Below, piece by piece: positions 52,237-59,851 of a DNA stretch of 59,851 nt. The notes under the pieces were generated by a model. The model saw only the letters and a program-made list of their open reading frames with translations. It did no database searches and had not been told where the DNA came from. The translations under genes and the position numbers were made by a program. The stretch spans positions 1 to 59,851 of the forward strand of contig CALUTT010000005.1 of the NCBI GenBank assembly GCA_944323775.1. The letters run 5' to 3'. This DNA is from an uncultured Bacteroidales bacterium (GTDB taxonomy: Bacteria > Bacteroidota > Bacteroidia > Bacteroidales > UBA932). Every line of letters starts with the position of its first letter. Within the stretch, counting starts at the first letter, position 1.

Positions 52237-52833
52237 CTATTCCTCTTCGGCTCCCCCGAGGATATGCCCGGCCGCGGCTTCCAGAGCTTCATAGAAATCA
52301 GCTCCGAAACACTCGCTGAGCGGCTTGCACAGGAAACGGTACACCCTTATGCCTTCTCGACGCCCTTTCTCGAAAGCAGGACGGCAGATGTCCCAGTGAT
52401 GTACGTTCAGGGCAAGGCCTCCGCCGCTGAGACGGGTCACGCGCACAGGATACAGGCTGCAGGACACAGGCTTGCGAAGCCCGCACATCTCTATCGCGCA
52501 CAGACACTCCCCGTCCGGCCCCCTGTGGCAATAGGCACACTCGCCGCTCCTGCCGACAAGCGGAGTCACCGTATCACCGTCGGCATCCACTTCAAAAAAA
52601 CCTTTCTCTGAGACGGCACGCCTGCCCGCCTCGGACATCAGAGCGCTGAAGGTCGGATATCCGGCAGCCATGTCTTGTTTCTCAGACTCCTCCATCGGAG
52701 CGCCGCTGTCCCCAATTATACAGCACGCCCCGCGGCACACGGGATAGTCGCATGCAAAAAAATCGGTCACGAGATCTTCCGACACAAGAATGTCTCCGAT
52801 CTGGATTATTGTCCCGAACCTGCGCTTAGTCAT
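52237..52833 (-). CDS. DUF3109 family cysteine-rich protein
   Basis: 198 residues. Many cysteines are arranged like the YkgJ/DUF3109 metal-cluster families: CDYPVCRGACC (Cys28-38), then GECAYCHRGPDGECLCAIEMC and KPVSCSLYPVRV. These probably bind zinc or an iron-sulfur cluster in the cytoplasm; there is no signal peptide. The function is not established. Its ATG overlaps the stop of the M16-like gene (ATGA at 52833-52830), an odd coupling of a cytoplasmic and an exported protein. Confidence 0.88.
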   Translation of the reverse strand: MTKRRFGTIIQIGDILVSEDLVTDFFACDYPVCRGACCIIGDSGAPMEESEKQDMAAGYPTFSALMSEAGRRAVSEKGFFEVDADGDTVTPLVGRSGECAYCHRGPDGECLCAIEMCGLRKPVSCSLYPVRVTRLSGGGLALNVHHWDICRPAFEKGRREGIRVYRFLCKPLSECFGADFYEALEAAAGHILGGAEEE

Positions 52834-55430
52834 ATTATCACATATTCTACTTCCGCACCTGATGCAAGCATGCCGAGAATCCTGCTCACGAGGGCGGCAT
52901 CCACGGATTCTATCGCTTCGGAATATCCTCCCACGACATCCTTGCCCTCGCTGTAACGGACAAGGGCGGCATCCATAACCTGGCCAGGATTCGACATGGC
53001 CTGAGAGAAACTGCTGCGCAACTCTTCCTTGTACGCTCGCAGGTCTTCTTCCGATATCACTATGTCCGTCAGGTTGGATGTGACCTTCCTCACGACGGGC
53101 AGCAGTTCAAGCGGGGAGCAAGCTTCGATCCCAGCGGGAAGCCCGTCATTGCGGCACGGCTTGCAGCTGATGAAAAGAGACACCCTCTCCGAGGGGAACA
53201 CCTCGAGGCTGTCAGCAATGCCTACATATGCTCCGCGCCCGGCAAGCACTCTGACAAGCTCTCTGCGGATGCAGGACACCGCCATGCGGAAAGCCATATA
53301 GTTGCGCATGTTGTACGGCAGCAATGTCGACATGCCGACATTGACGCCTATCTCGCCGCCTCCGACCAGACCGGGAGCAGACTCCACGGTATACGTGACA
53401 GAGCCCGTAGCCATTTTGCTGCGCACACGGGGCCGCTGCGCAAACTGCCGCATGGTCCGGAAACTGCCGAGAGTCCGGCAAAGTTCCCGCTTCAGCACAT
53501 CTTCATCGAGATCGCCGATGAAGACAAACAGGCCGTCATTCACCTTGGAAAAAAGAGACTTGAAATATTCTTCACTCCTCTGCGGCAGGTCGGAGCCAAG
53601 ATTGTCAATGTATTTTCTGGAGGTGAAGTAATAGTCTGGACGCATTATGCTGTCCATCAACGAATTGACATCACGCGGAGACAACGCGGCCATATCAATG
53701 CGCAAGGCCTCCTCCGTCCTGTATCTCGAGAACGCAAGGCTGTCCGGCTCACGGAGCTCCGCGACCGAAAGCAGTGAACGCATCAGCAGGGGCAGCTTCG
53801 AGGTCGGAGCCATCCCGCCGATACGAAGGTCGGATATGCCGGCCTGCTGTTCCATGGTGATTCCGTTCGCTCCAAGCATTGCCATGAAGTCAGACCCGGT
53901 AAGGGAGGCTATCCTGTTCAGGAACAGCATGTCGCCGACAAAGGCACTCTCTCCCTTGCCAAGATCCGGGACTGCCGCAGAACCGCCCCTGAGCATCATG
54001 CAGTAGCGGAACTCTCCCCTCTCTGAGGATTTCTTGTACAATACCTTGATTCCGTTGGAGAAAGACCAGAGCTTTCCTCCGGTAATCGGTTCGTCTATCT
54101 CCCCCATGATCTTCACCCTGCGCCGCCTCCGTGGTTCAAAAAGGCTCAGCGTGTCACTGTAGTCCTCCTTGAACTGCATTGCAGCGCCGGCATCGCCAGC
54201 CCATTCCTGCTCGAAGACAGACCTGGCGACCCTGCGGTCAAGGCCAAGGTTCGGCACATCAAGACGCACTGTAAGATTGCGACCCGGATCCAGAAGTGCT
54301 GATACGAAAGAGTTAAAGTACTTGAGCTCGTTCCTGGGGTGCATGCTTTTCGAAGCCAGGAAACCGCTGATGACTGATTCGGAAGCCAGGCTGGCGCCGT
54401 AAAGATAGGAAGCGACGCACTTATCGACATATTCCCGGTTAGACAGCACCCTCCCCCTTCCTGTCATCTTGGATTCATTGACCAGTTTCTGTTTTGCGTC
54501 TATGAACTCAGGCAGAGACGCCCCGTTCTCGTCAAGATCCGACAGAAGCGCAGAAAAGATACCGACTGCATCGTAGATACGGTCAAAGGACGTGAAGACC
54601 GAGAATGAATACCTTTCAGGTCCCGGCCCTTTCGAACTGTCATCATAAAGGTATCTCGTTTCAGCAAGCGGAATTCCCGCAGCCTGGAATGCCTGTTCGA
54701 CACGGCGGGTGACTATCTGGCCCAGGACATAGGCATATGCACGAGAGACAAGAGGCTGAGGCGTGTCCATCATCTCTCGCGGCAGTCTCGCGGCGGTAAA
54801 CATGACGTTTATGGCCGCCACATTCAAAGTGGAATTTCTCGAAACGATGAAAGTCATGCTGTCACGGACCGCCCATCCGGACCGCTCCGGCGGCATGGAA
54901 GTTTCCAGACGGGGGACCATCATCGAAAGCAGGCCCAGATTCTCCCTGACCTCGGCGACATCGATGTCCCCGCTGACCACTACCGCCTGGGGATGTCTGG
55001 AAGTGGAAGCGATATCCACCAGCATCAGCAGCACCGAATCTGCCACGCTCTTGTCATAAACGGGCACATTCCGGAAAGAATAGACAGCGGCATCTCCGGA
55101 ATGTTCGATATATCCGTCCTCTCCATATCCTATTCCGTTCCCGGCAAGAAACTCATATGGCTTTCTGTTCCCGAAATGAGGCAAGGAGGAAAGTACGGAG
55201 CGCTCGGAATCGATGTCGCAGAACCCTTCGCGGACAAGGGCGAAATCGGCAAAACCCTTCTGGCCGGGATTCGTCACGAGATAGTACCTGATGCCGTTCG
55301 GAAGACTGCCAGCCGTTATCTCTTCCGCAACGCCAAGGGACGGAAGAGACTGCGCATGCATCAATACTTGTGCATGCACGGCCAGAAGCAACAGCAGTAA
55401 AGCGTACTTTTTTATTACATTCGGATTCAT
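52830..55430 (-). CDS. M16 (insulinase-family) homologue lacking the HxxEH zinc site
   Basis: 866 residues with a signal peptide ending at MHAQS. The M16 layout is kept: LPNGIRYYLVTNPGQKGFADF opens domain 1, and a second half begins near residue 450 with KLWSFSNGIKVLYKKSSERG. The third-fourth domains contain GLFVFIGDLDEDVLKREL. The zinc motif that should follow near residue 80-90 is absent (SSLPHFGNRKPYEF in its place). Domain 1 is also shortened, running from helix VADSVLLMLVDIA straight to AVVVSGDIDVAEV. It is therefore a non-catalytic member, perhaps a partner or chaperone. It is coupled to DUF3109. Confidence 0.85.
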   Translation of the reverse strand: MNPNVIKKYALLLLLLAVHAQVLMHAQSLPSLGVAEEITAGSLPNGIRYYLVTNPGQKGFADFALVREGFCDIDSERSVLSSLPHFGNRKPYEFLAGNGIGYGEDGYIEHSGDAAVYSFRNVPVYDKSVADSVLLMLVDIASTSRHPQAVVVSGDIDVAEVRENLGLLSMMVPRLETSMPPERSGWAVRDSMTFIVSRNSTLNVAAINVMFTAARLPREMMDTPQPLVSRAYAYVLGQIVTRRVEQAFQAAGIPLAETRYLYDDSSKGPGPERYSFSVFTSFDRIYDAVGIFSALLSDLDENGASLPEFIDAKQKLVNESKMTGRGRVLSNREYVDKCVASYLYGASLASESVISGFLASKSMHPRNELKYFNSFVSALLDPGRNLTVRLDVPNLGLDRRVARSVFEQEWAGDAGAAMQFKEDYSDTLSLFEPRRRRRVKIMGEIDEPITGGKLWSFSNGIKVLYKKSSERGEFRYCMMLRGGSAAVPDLGKGESAFVGDMLFLNRIASLTGSDFMAMLGANGITMEQQAGISDLRIGGMAPTSKLPLLMRSLLSVAELREPDSLAFSRYRTEEALRIDMAALSPRDVNSLMDSIMRPDYYFTSRKYIDNLGSDLPQRSEEYFKSLFSKVNDGLFVFIGDLDEDVLKRELCRTLGSFRTMRQFAQRPRVRSKMATGSVTYTVESAPGLVGGGEIGVNVGMSTLLPYNMRNYMAFRMAVSCIRRELVRVLAGRGAYVGIADSLEVFPSERVSLFISCKPCRNDGLPAGIEACSPLELLPVVRKVTSNLTDIVISEEDLRAYKEELRSSFSQAMSNPGQVMDAALVRYSEGKDVVGGYSEAIESVDAALVSRILGMLASGAEVEYVII

Positions 55431-55437
55431 CCCAACA

Positions 55438-55445
55438 CAAAATTA
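55438..55445 (-). promoter_or_regulatory. -7 box very close to the M16-like gene start
   Basis: TAATTTTG on the minus strand, with 7 nt between it and the ATG at 55430, predicting a near-leaderless mRNA. Confidence 0.5.
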
Positions 55446-55457
55446 TAACATTTTTAC

Positions 55458-55465
55458 TAATTTTG
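55458..55465 (+). promoter_or_regulatory. -7 box for the TPR gene at 55535
   Basis: TAATTTTG, 69 nt before the ATG, divergent from the M16-like promoter 12 nt away. The leader would be about 65 nt, the longest predicted in this window. Confidence 0.5.
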
Positions 55466-55534
55466 CATTTGCCGCACAGATTTTGCATAACTAATCCATT
55501 GCCTTTCGGACAATAAACACATAAACCATACAAT

Positions 55535-56467
55535 ATGAAAAAAATCTTAGTATTGCTCGCAGCCATGTCCCTGTCATTAGGCATCGCACAGGCTCAGACC
55601 CTCGAAGAAGTCACCGATTTGTACAACACCGGAGCCTCCACGCTCGCCACTGGCGACAAGGAACTCGCCCTCAAGGCATTCGAACAGGCTTACGAACAGG
55701 CGCAGCTTCTCGGTGCTGACGGCATGGAAATGGCCGACAAGTGCAAGGAAGTGATTCCTGACCTCTACCTCTCGATAGCGAAAAGTCTCGTGAACGATAC
55801 CAAATACACTGAAGCCATAGCAGAACTTCAGAAGACAGTGGAAGTTGCACAGAAATTCAGCGATACCGGAGTGGCAGACGAGGCAAGCGCCCTCATCCCA
55901 GTAGTGCTCAAGCAGAACGGCGGCGTGCTGCTCAACGCAAAGGATTATGCCGGAGCCGCCGACGCCTACAGGAAAGCACTTGAAATCGACCCCACTGACG
56001 GCGTTGCAGCCCTCCGTCTCGGTCTCGCCCTCAATGGAGCGGACGACCTCGAAGGAGCCAAGGCCGCACTTGCACAGGCAGCCGCAAACGGCCAGGAAGC
56101 CGCGGCCAACAAGCAGCTGGCAACCATCAACCTGAAGGAAGCTGCAAACGCTCTCAGGGCCAAGAAATATGCCGATGCGGTAACCGCCGCCCTCGAAGCC
56201 ACGAAGTACGACGAGAACGTACAGGCATACCAGATTGCAGCCTCGGCTTCACAGGCCCTCGGAAAGAGCAGCGATGCCATCAAGTACTTCGAGAAGTGCC
56301 TCGAGATTGCTCCCAATGCCAAGAACGCCACGCAGATTGCATTCACGATAGGAGCGCTCTACCAGCAGGCCAAGAACAACGAGAAGGCTGTCGAGTACTA
56401 CCAGAAGGCTGTTTCCGACCCCGCACTCGGAGCACAGGCCCAGCAGCTGATCAACGCTTTGAAATAA
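55535..56467 (+). CDS. periplasmic TPR-repeat protein
   Basis: 310 residues with a signal peptide ending at GIAQA. TPR units include ALKAFEQAYEQAQLLG, YTEAIAELQKTVEVAQ, YAGAADAYRKALEIDPTDG, SDAIKYFEKCLEIAPN and NEKAVEYYQKAVSDP, covering most of the mature protein. Codons look well adapted and the sequence is Ala/Lys-rich, as in abundant exported scaffold proteins. It precedes the U32 gene by 11 nt and likely shares its transcript. Confidence 0.88.
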   Translation: MKKILVLLAAMSLSLGIAQAQTLEEVTDLYNTGASTLATGDKELALKAFEQAYEQAQLLGADGMEMADKCKEVIPDLYLSIAKSLVNDTKYTEAIAELQKTVEVAQKFSDTGVADEASALIPVVLKQNGGVLLNAKDYAGAADAYRKALEIDPTDGVAALRLGLALNGADDLEGAKAALAQAAANGQEAAANKQLATINLKEAANALRAKKYADAVTAALEATKYDENVQAYQIAASASQALGKSSDAIKYFEKCLEIAPNAKNATQIAFTIGALYQQAKNNEKAVEYYQKAVSDPALGAQAQQLINALK

Positions 56468-56478
56468 GCCTGGGGGAA

Positions 56479-58263
56479 ATGCACCAGCTCGAACTTCTTG
56501 CCCCCGCAAGAAATATGGAAATCGGCATCGCGGCCATCGACTGCGGTGCCGATGCCGTATATGTCGCAGGTCCCGATTTCGGTGCACGGAAAGCCGCCGG
56601 CAACAGTTTCGAGGACATCGAGGCCCTGTGCAGGTACGCGCACAAGTTCGGGGCAAGGGTCTTCGTCACATACAACACAATAGTCGAGGACTCCCGTCTG
56701 GACGAGCTCAAGGCCCAGATGCTGCGCGCCCAGGAGGCTGGAGCCGACGCATTCATAATACGAGACGGGCGTATCTGTGCATGGGACGAAATAAGCATTC
56801 CGCTCCACGCCTCGACCCAGTGTGCAATCAGGGACCTCGAGAGGGCAAAACTGTTCCAGGACGTGGGCTGCGGCAGAGTCGTTCTCGAAAGGCAGCTCTC
56901 GCTTGAAGCCATTCGCAGCATCTGCGCCGGACTGGAATGCGAAGTCGAGGTCTTCGTGCACGGGGCCCTGTGCGTCTGCTACAGCGGCGACTGCCGCCTG
57001 TCCGAGCGCATCGACGGCAGACGCGCAGACAAGGGAGAATGCATACAGGCATGCCGCTCTCTCTATGACCTCGAGGACAGCTCCGGACGCAAGCTCGCCA
57101 GGAACAAGGCACTGCTGTCACTCAAGGACCTCAGGCTCAGGGACAGGCTCGAGGAACTCGCGCTCGCAGGGGTCGCCTCATTCAAGATAGAAGGCAGGCT
57201 GAAGAATGCCTCCTACGTCAAGAATGTGGTGAGAGACTACGACATCGCCCTCAACGCAATAGTTGACAAGTACCCCGAACGCTTCTGCCGAGCATCTTTC
57301 GGCAGAGTCACATCAGGTTTCGTCCCGGACACCGGCAAGACCTTCAACCGTGGATACACACAACTGTTCATCGACGGGCGGAGAAGCAGGGGATGGGCCT
57401 CCATGGATGCAGCAAAATCCATGGGAGAGGCCGCAGGAACGGTCGAGGCGATACGCCGCCATCCTGACGGCATGGAAATCCGCGTCCGCCCATTCAAAAT
57501 GGACACTGAGTTCCACAACGGGGACGGCTTCGCCTTCCAGGCAGGGCCGGAAGTCATGGGGTTCAGGGGAGACCGCTGCGAGGGCAGCGTCATTTTCTGC
57601 AAGGACATTCCCGCACTGCGCAAGGGCATGACCCTGTTCAGGAATATCGACGCCGCATTCGAGAAAGTGCTGCAGAACCAGAGCCCGAGACGCGAGCTCA
57701 GGGTGAGCCTCGAAGCGGAAATCAGCGGAGACTACGACATCACCCTCAGGGCCACAAGCGAGGACGGACGCAGTGTAAGCAGCAGCTTCAAGGCAGACCT
57801 CGAGCGTGCAAACAATCCGGACAGAATGTCCGCGCTGCTCCGGGAACAGCTGTCGAAACGGAGCGGACACTATTCGTTCATGCTCGAATCGATTGCGGTA
57901 CACGACACCCCGTCCGGGAGCCTTCCCCTTCTCAGCACCTCCACGATCAACGGAATCAGGAGGCTCGTAGCCGAAGACCTCGATGCGCTGCCGTGCAGGA
58001 TGCGGGAAATGAACTCGCCCCTGCGCAAAGGACAGCGCGAAGACCTGCTGAATGAAGCAGCAGCACGCCAGACAGGACATGCCGACGAACTGATGCGCAC
58101 AAGATACTGCGTCAAGTTCGAACTCGGGATGTGTCCCCGCCACCAGGGCGGCAAAGACAGCGGCAGCCTGTTCCTGACCAACAACTCACGCAGGTTCGAA
58201 CTGAAATTCGACTGCCGGAACTGCGAGATGGCCGTCCGAGAAGTCAGCGAAGTTCAAAGGTAA
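56479..58263 (+). CDS. U32-family protein (TrhP/RlhA-like RNA hydroxylation factor)
   Basis: 594 residues from the ATG at 56479; upstream in-frame ATGs lie inside the TPR gene. N-terminal LELLAPARNMEIGIAAID and the U32 signature EVFVHGALCVCYSGDCRLS are clear, followed by KGECIQACR and SFKIEGRLKN. A C-terminal DUF3656-like half contains FNRGYTQLF and SMGEAAGTVEAI. It ends with the Cys-rich tail LGMCPRHQGG and FDCRNCEMAV. Although named peptidase U32, studied members (E. coli TrhP and RlhA) act in tRNA U34 and 23S rRNA C2501 hydroxylation, with an iron-sulfur cluster. The length favours the RlhA type. The 3' end overlaps the convergent lipoprotein by 20 nt. Confidence 0.92.
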   Translation: MHQLELLAPARNMEIGIAAIDCGADAVYVAGPDFGARKAAGNSFEDIEALCRYAHKFGARVFVTYNTIVEDSRLDELKAQMLRAQEAGADAFIIRDGRICAWDEISIPLHASTQCAIRDLERAKLFQDVGCGRVVLERQLSLEAIRSICAGLECEVEVFVHGALCVCYSGDCRLSERIDGRRADKGECIQACRSLYDLEDSSGRKLARNKALLSLKDLRLRDRLEELALAGVASFKIEGRLKNASYVKNVVRDYDIALNAIVDKYPERFCRASFGRVTSGFVPDTGKTFNRGYTQLFIDGRRSRGWASMDAAKSMGEAAGTVEAIRRHPDGMEIRVRPFKMDTEFHNGDGFAFQAGPEVMGFRGDRCEGSVIFCKDIPALRKGMTLFRNIDAAFEKVLQNQSPRRELRVSLEAEISGDYDITLRATSEDGRSVSSSFKADLERANNPDRMSALLREQLSKRSGHYSFMLESIAVHDTPSGSLPLLSTSTINGIRRLVAEDLDALPCRMREMNSPLRKGQREDLLNEAAARQTGHADELMRTRYCVKFELGMCPRHQGGKDSGSLFLTNNSRRFELKFDCRNCEMAVREVSEVQR

Positions 58264-59428
58264 TCTCCACGTCTCCGAACCTGTCCGTCGTAAAGCGTCC
58301 TCCCCGCTCGAAGAAAGAACGGGACAACTGCCCCCTCCACACTATGTCATCCCTGTCCCTGTATGGAATGTTCAGCGTGAAGCCATAGGACTTGGACTGC
58401 CATTTGACCGTAGCCTCACATTTCCAGTTCTCGATTTCGCCGCCGTCATCCTCAGTCACGAGAAAGGCTATCTTCTCCATCTGCGGCGTGTAGTCCGTGA
58501 GCAGCAGCACACCGAGCGGGATGTTCATCCCGAGCTGCCGGCGCTTCACGACAACGACGCAGTCGGTCACCGAAGGCCTGTATTTGGCGAGGTCCTCCTC
58601 GCTCGTGGCCCGGAAGCCGTCGACGGCACCGCACTTTATCATGAACTCGGACGCACCTCCGAACCATGAATCATAGTTGCGCAGCATCTTGAGGGATCTG
58701 ATGTAGAGCATGTTGCCGGGGAGTCCCTCCTCCAGGGCAGAGACATCCGCCTCCGGAATCCCGTCCAGGAAAACGGTCCTGACAGGATCGAGATGTGAAT
58801 CGCCGTTGTTGTTGATGACCCATACTGGACGTGACATGGCCACCTGCTCATCGACATATACCGGCTCCTTCTCGAGCTTTCCGTCGGCTCCAGGCCCAAG
58901 CTGATAGCCGTAATTGTATTCCGAACCGTCACCCGGATCGAAAGTGATTATGGGAAAAGCCTCGCCGTCCCAATCCTCCGAATACGGCCAGTATATCTGG
59001 ATATCCGAGGCCTCAAGTATCCTCATACAGGCCTCGGCATCCGGCGCAGATCTGGTAGAGGCCGGAGCTGTGGAACGGAAATACTCCGCAAGCAGGTCCC
59101 GGAGCGGTCTGGAATACCGGGACGCCTTGCCCTGAGGCCTGGTATCCCCCACTCCGGCGCCAGGGTTGCCGACAAGGTCGGAAAGCATGTATTCCTCGTC
59201 ATACCCGTTCTGCGAAGAGGCACTGACGGCATCGAACACCTCTGCAAGATGGGACTCCTCCATCGGGAGCTCCGACATGATTTCCGCGACATCCCGCAAT
59301 GAAAATACAGACTCAGCCTGCCCTGGTACGGCATCCTTGCCTTTCGCGCACGCAGTACAGGCCAGCACAAGCACAAACAGCGGCACGACAGCCGCAACAT
59401 GGTTACTACAATCAATCAAAGTTTTCAT
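58244..59428 (-). CDS. lipoprotein of unknown function
   Basis: 394 residues from the ATG at 59428. The signal sequence ends in VLACTAC, with lipidation at Cys24 or Cys27. The mature part has an acidic N-terminal third and a central IQIYWPYSEDWDGEAFPIIT. It also contains VWVINNNGDSH and a C-terminal beta region with RQLGMNIPLGVLLL and IPYRDRDDIVWRGQLSRSFF. I recognise no named domain; related lipoproteins occur in gut Bacteroidota. It is a single gene, convergent with the U32 gene and divergent from the DUF4249 gene. Confidence 0.78.
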   Translation of the reverse strand: MKTLIDCSNHVAAVVPLFVLVLACTACAKGKDAVPGQAESVFSLRDVAEIMSELPMEESHLAEVFDAVSASSQNGYDEEYMLSDLVGNPGAGVGDTRPQGKASRYSRPLRDLLAEYFRSTAPASTRSAPDAEACMRILEASDIQIYWPYSEDWDGEAFPIITFDPGDGSEYNYGYQLGPGADGKLEKEPVYVDEQVAMSRPVWVINNNGDSHLDPVRTVFLDGIPEADVSALEEGLPGNMLYIRSLKMLRNYDSWFGGASEFMIKCGAVDGFRATSEEDLAKYRPSVTDCVVVVKRRQLGMNIPLGVLLLTDYTPQMEKIAFLVTEDDGGEIENWKCEATVKWQSKSYGFTLNIPYRDRDDIVWRGQLSRSFFERGGRFTTDRFGDVEITFELR

Positions 59429-59569
59429 AGCCGTTGGTTTCTGGTCCATGGCAAAGTAAGCTAATTTTCCCGGAATACCCACAATGACAATCGTTTAATA
59501 TTCTTTGGATATTCTTTTCAAAAAACATATATTTACATCAGCTACTGACCAAGACACTAAAACGCACTT

Positions 59570-59851
59570 ATGGGAAACACACTACACATACTGCTCCCGG
59601 CCCTCTCCCTTGCCGCTGTACTATCCGCCTGCTCCAGGGAGATGGTGATGGACACGATGGAGGAGCCACGCGTTGTCGTGGAATGTGTGATCTCGGACCG
59701 GAGCGTGCAGACGCTCGGCCTCTACTACACCAAGGGCGCGTCCATGGACGAGGCCCCAGTACTCAGAGAAGCCGAAGCCTCGCTGACAGACCTCACCACA
59801 GGGGAAGACGCCGGCAACTTCGTCAGGCAGGACGACGGGACATGGACCCTC
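59570..59851 (+). CDS. DUF4249-family lipoprotein, N-terminal part (runs off right edge)
   Basis: 94 residues are visible. Signal MGNTLHILLPALSLAAVLSAC ends in lipobox LSAC. The mature protein starts with the DUF4249 pattern of an acidic linker, then PRVVVECVISDRSVQTLGLY and EAEASLTDLTTGEDAG with TWTL, as in the first beta-sandwich repeats. DUF4249 lipoproteins are usually found next to TonB-dependent receptors with carboxypeptidase-like domains, so such a receptor gene may lie just beyond the window. No exact -7 box was found in the 140-nt upstream gap; the nearest match is TATATTTA. Confidence 0.8.
   Translation, partial: MGNTLHILLPALSLAAVLSACSREMVMDTMEEPRVVVECVISDRSVQTLGLYYTKGASMDEAPVLREAEASLTDLTTGEDAGNFVRQDDGTWTL

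Noticed and set aside
1-59851. CRISPR arrays, tRNA/rRNA genes, transposases, integrases, restriction or toxin-antitoxin genes
   Set aside because: I looked on both strands and saw no repeat-spacer pattern, no cloverleaf or rRNA stretch, and no protein with such motifs. Composition and gene packing are even, with only the phosphopantetheinyl transferase gene slightly AT-richer.

Overview
The window is a gene-dense piece of a Bacteroidota (most likely Bacteroidales) chromosome. The evidence is the gene content (DUF4954, TapB-like, DUF4249, DUF3109, DUF5106-thioredoxin lipoproteins, SDR-type mannonate oxidoreductase, B-type succinate dehydrogenase/fumarate reductase cytochrome b, two-gene CHR transporter). 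Upstream regions lack Shine-Dalgarno sequences, and many carry the Bacteroidota -7 box TAnnTTTG, often with a TTG/TTTG about 20 nt further up. Base composition is moderately GC-rich, roughly 55%. I see about 54 protein genes, no rRNA, tRNA, CRISPR array, insertion sequence or phage gene, and no gene-free stretch above 300 nt. Most of it reads as housekeeping chromosome rather than an accessory island.

Layout, left to right. 0-4.3 kb: the N-terminal part of a ComM-like ATPase with an unusual P-loop, tsaE, an unknown lipoprotein, and an ECF sigma factor followed by a membrane-anchored beta-barrel protein. 4.3-8.1 kb: a TPR protein coupled to an EnvC-like factor, then a phosphopantetheinyl transferase and a Crp/Fnr regulator. 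8.2-16.2 kb: malate dehydrogenase with a clear promoter and terminator, then a run of a split CHR transporter, a shortened GH20-like protein, dihydrolipoyl dehydrogenase and a Tricorn-like protease. 16.2-22.3 kb (minus strand): lipoate ligase, DUF4954, a TapB-like protein, a cyclophilin lipoprotein and a polysaccharide flippase. 22.3-27.4 kb: the translation cluster tsf, rpsB, rpsI, rplM and an orphan sdhC/frdC on the minus strand, with pyrH-frr divergent on the plus strand.

27.4-36.1 kb: lpxK, dus, an Xaa-Pro aminopeptidase, and a compact minus-strand run of thioredoxin lipoprotein, galM, thyA, folA and a sodium symporter. 36.1-46.6 kb: a large secreted protein combining an HExxH segment, a propeller-like middle and an outer-membrane barrel; the mannonate oxidoreductase/dehydratase pair; a YeiH transporter with two small followers; galK with an endo/exonuclease/phosphatase gene; and ychF. 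46.6-59.9 kb: a CE6-like esterase fused to a GH51 arabinofuranosidase, hemW with a coiled-coil membrane protein, a small membrane protein, DUF3109 coupled to a zinc-site-less M16 homologue, a TPR protein with a U32 protein, an unknown lipoprotein and the start of a DUF4249 lipoprotein.

Functionally the window covers translation, lipoyl metabolism (lpd with lplA 3.3 kb away), central carbon (mdh), hexuronate and galactose use, thymidylate/folate synthesis, and many exported proteins. I found no convincing defence or mobile system. The observations most worth a second look are the CE6-GH51 fusion, the HExxH/propeller/barrel protein, the M16 homologue without its zinc site, the orphan cytochrome b gene, the structured rpsI-rpsB gap, and several promoters so close to start codons that near-leaderless mRNAs are predicted.
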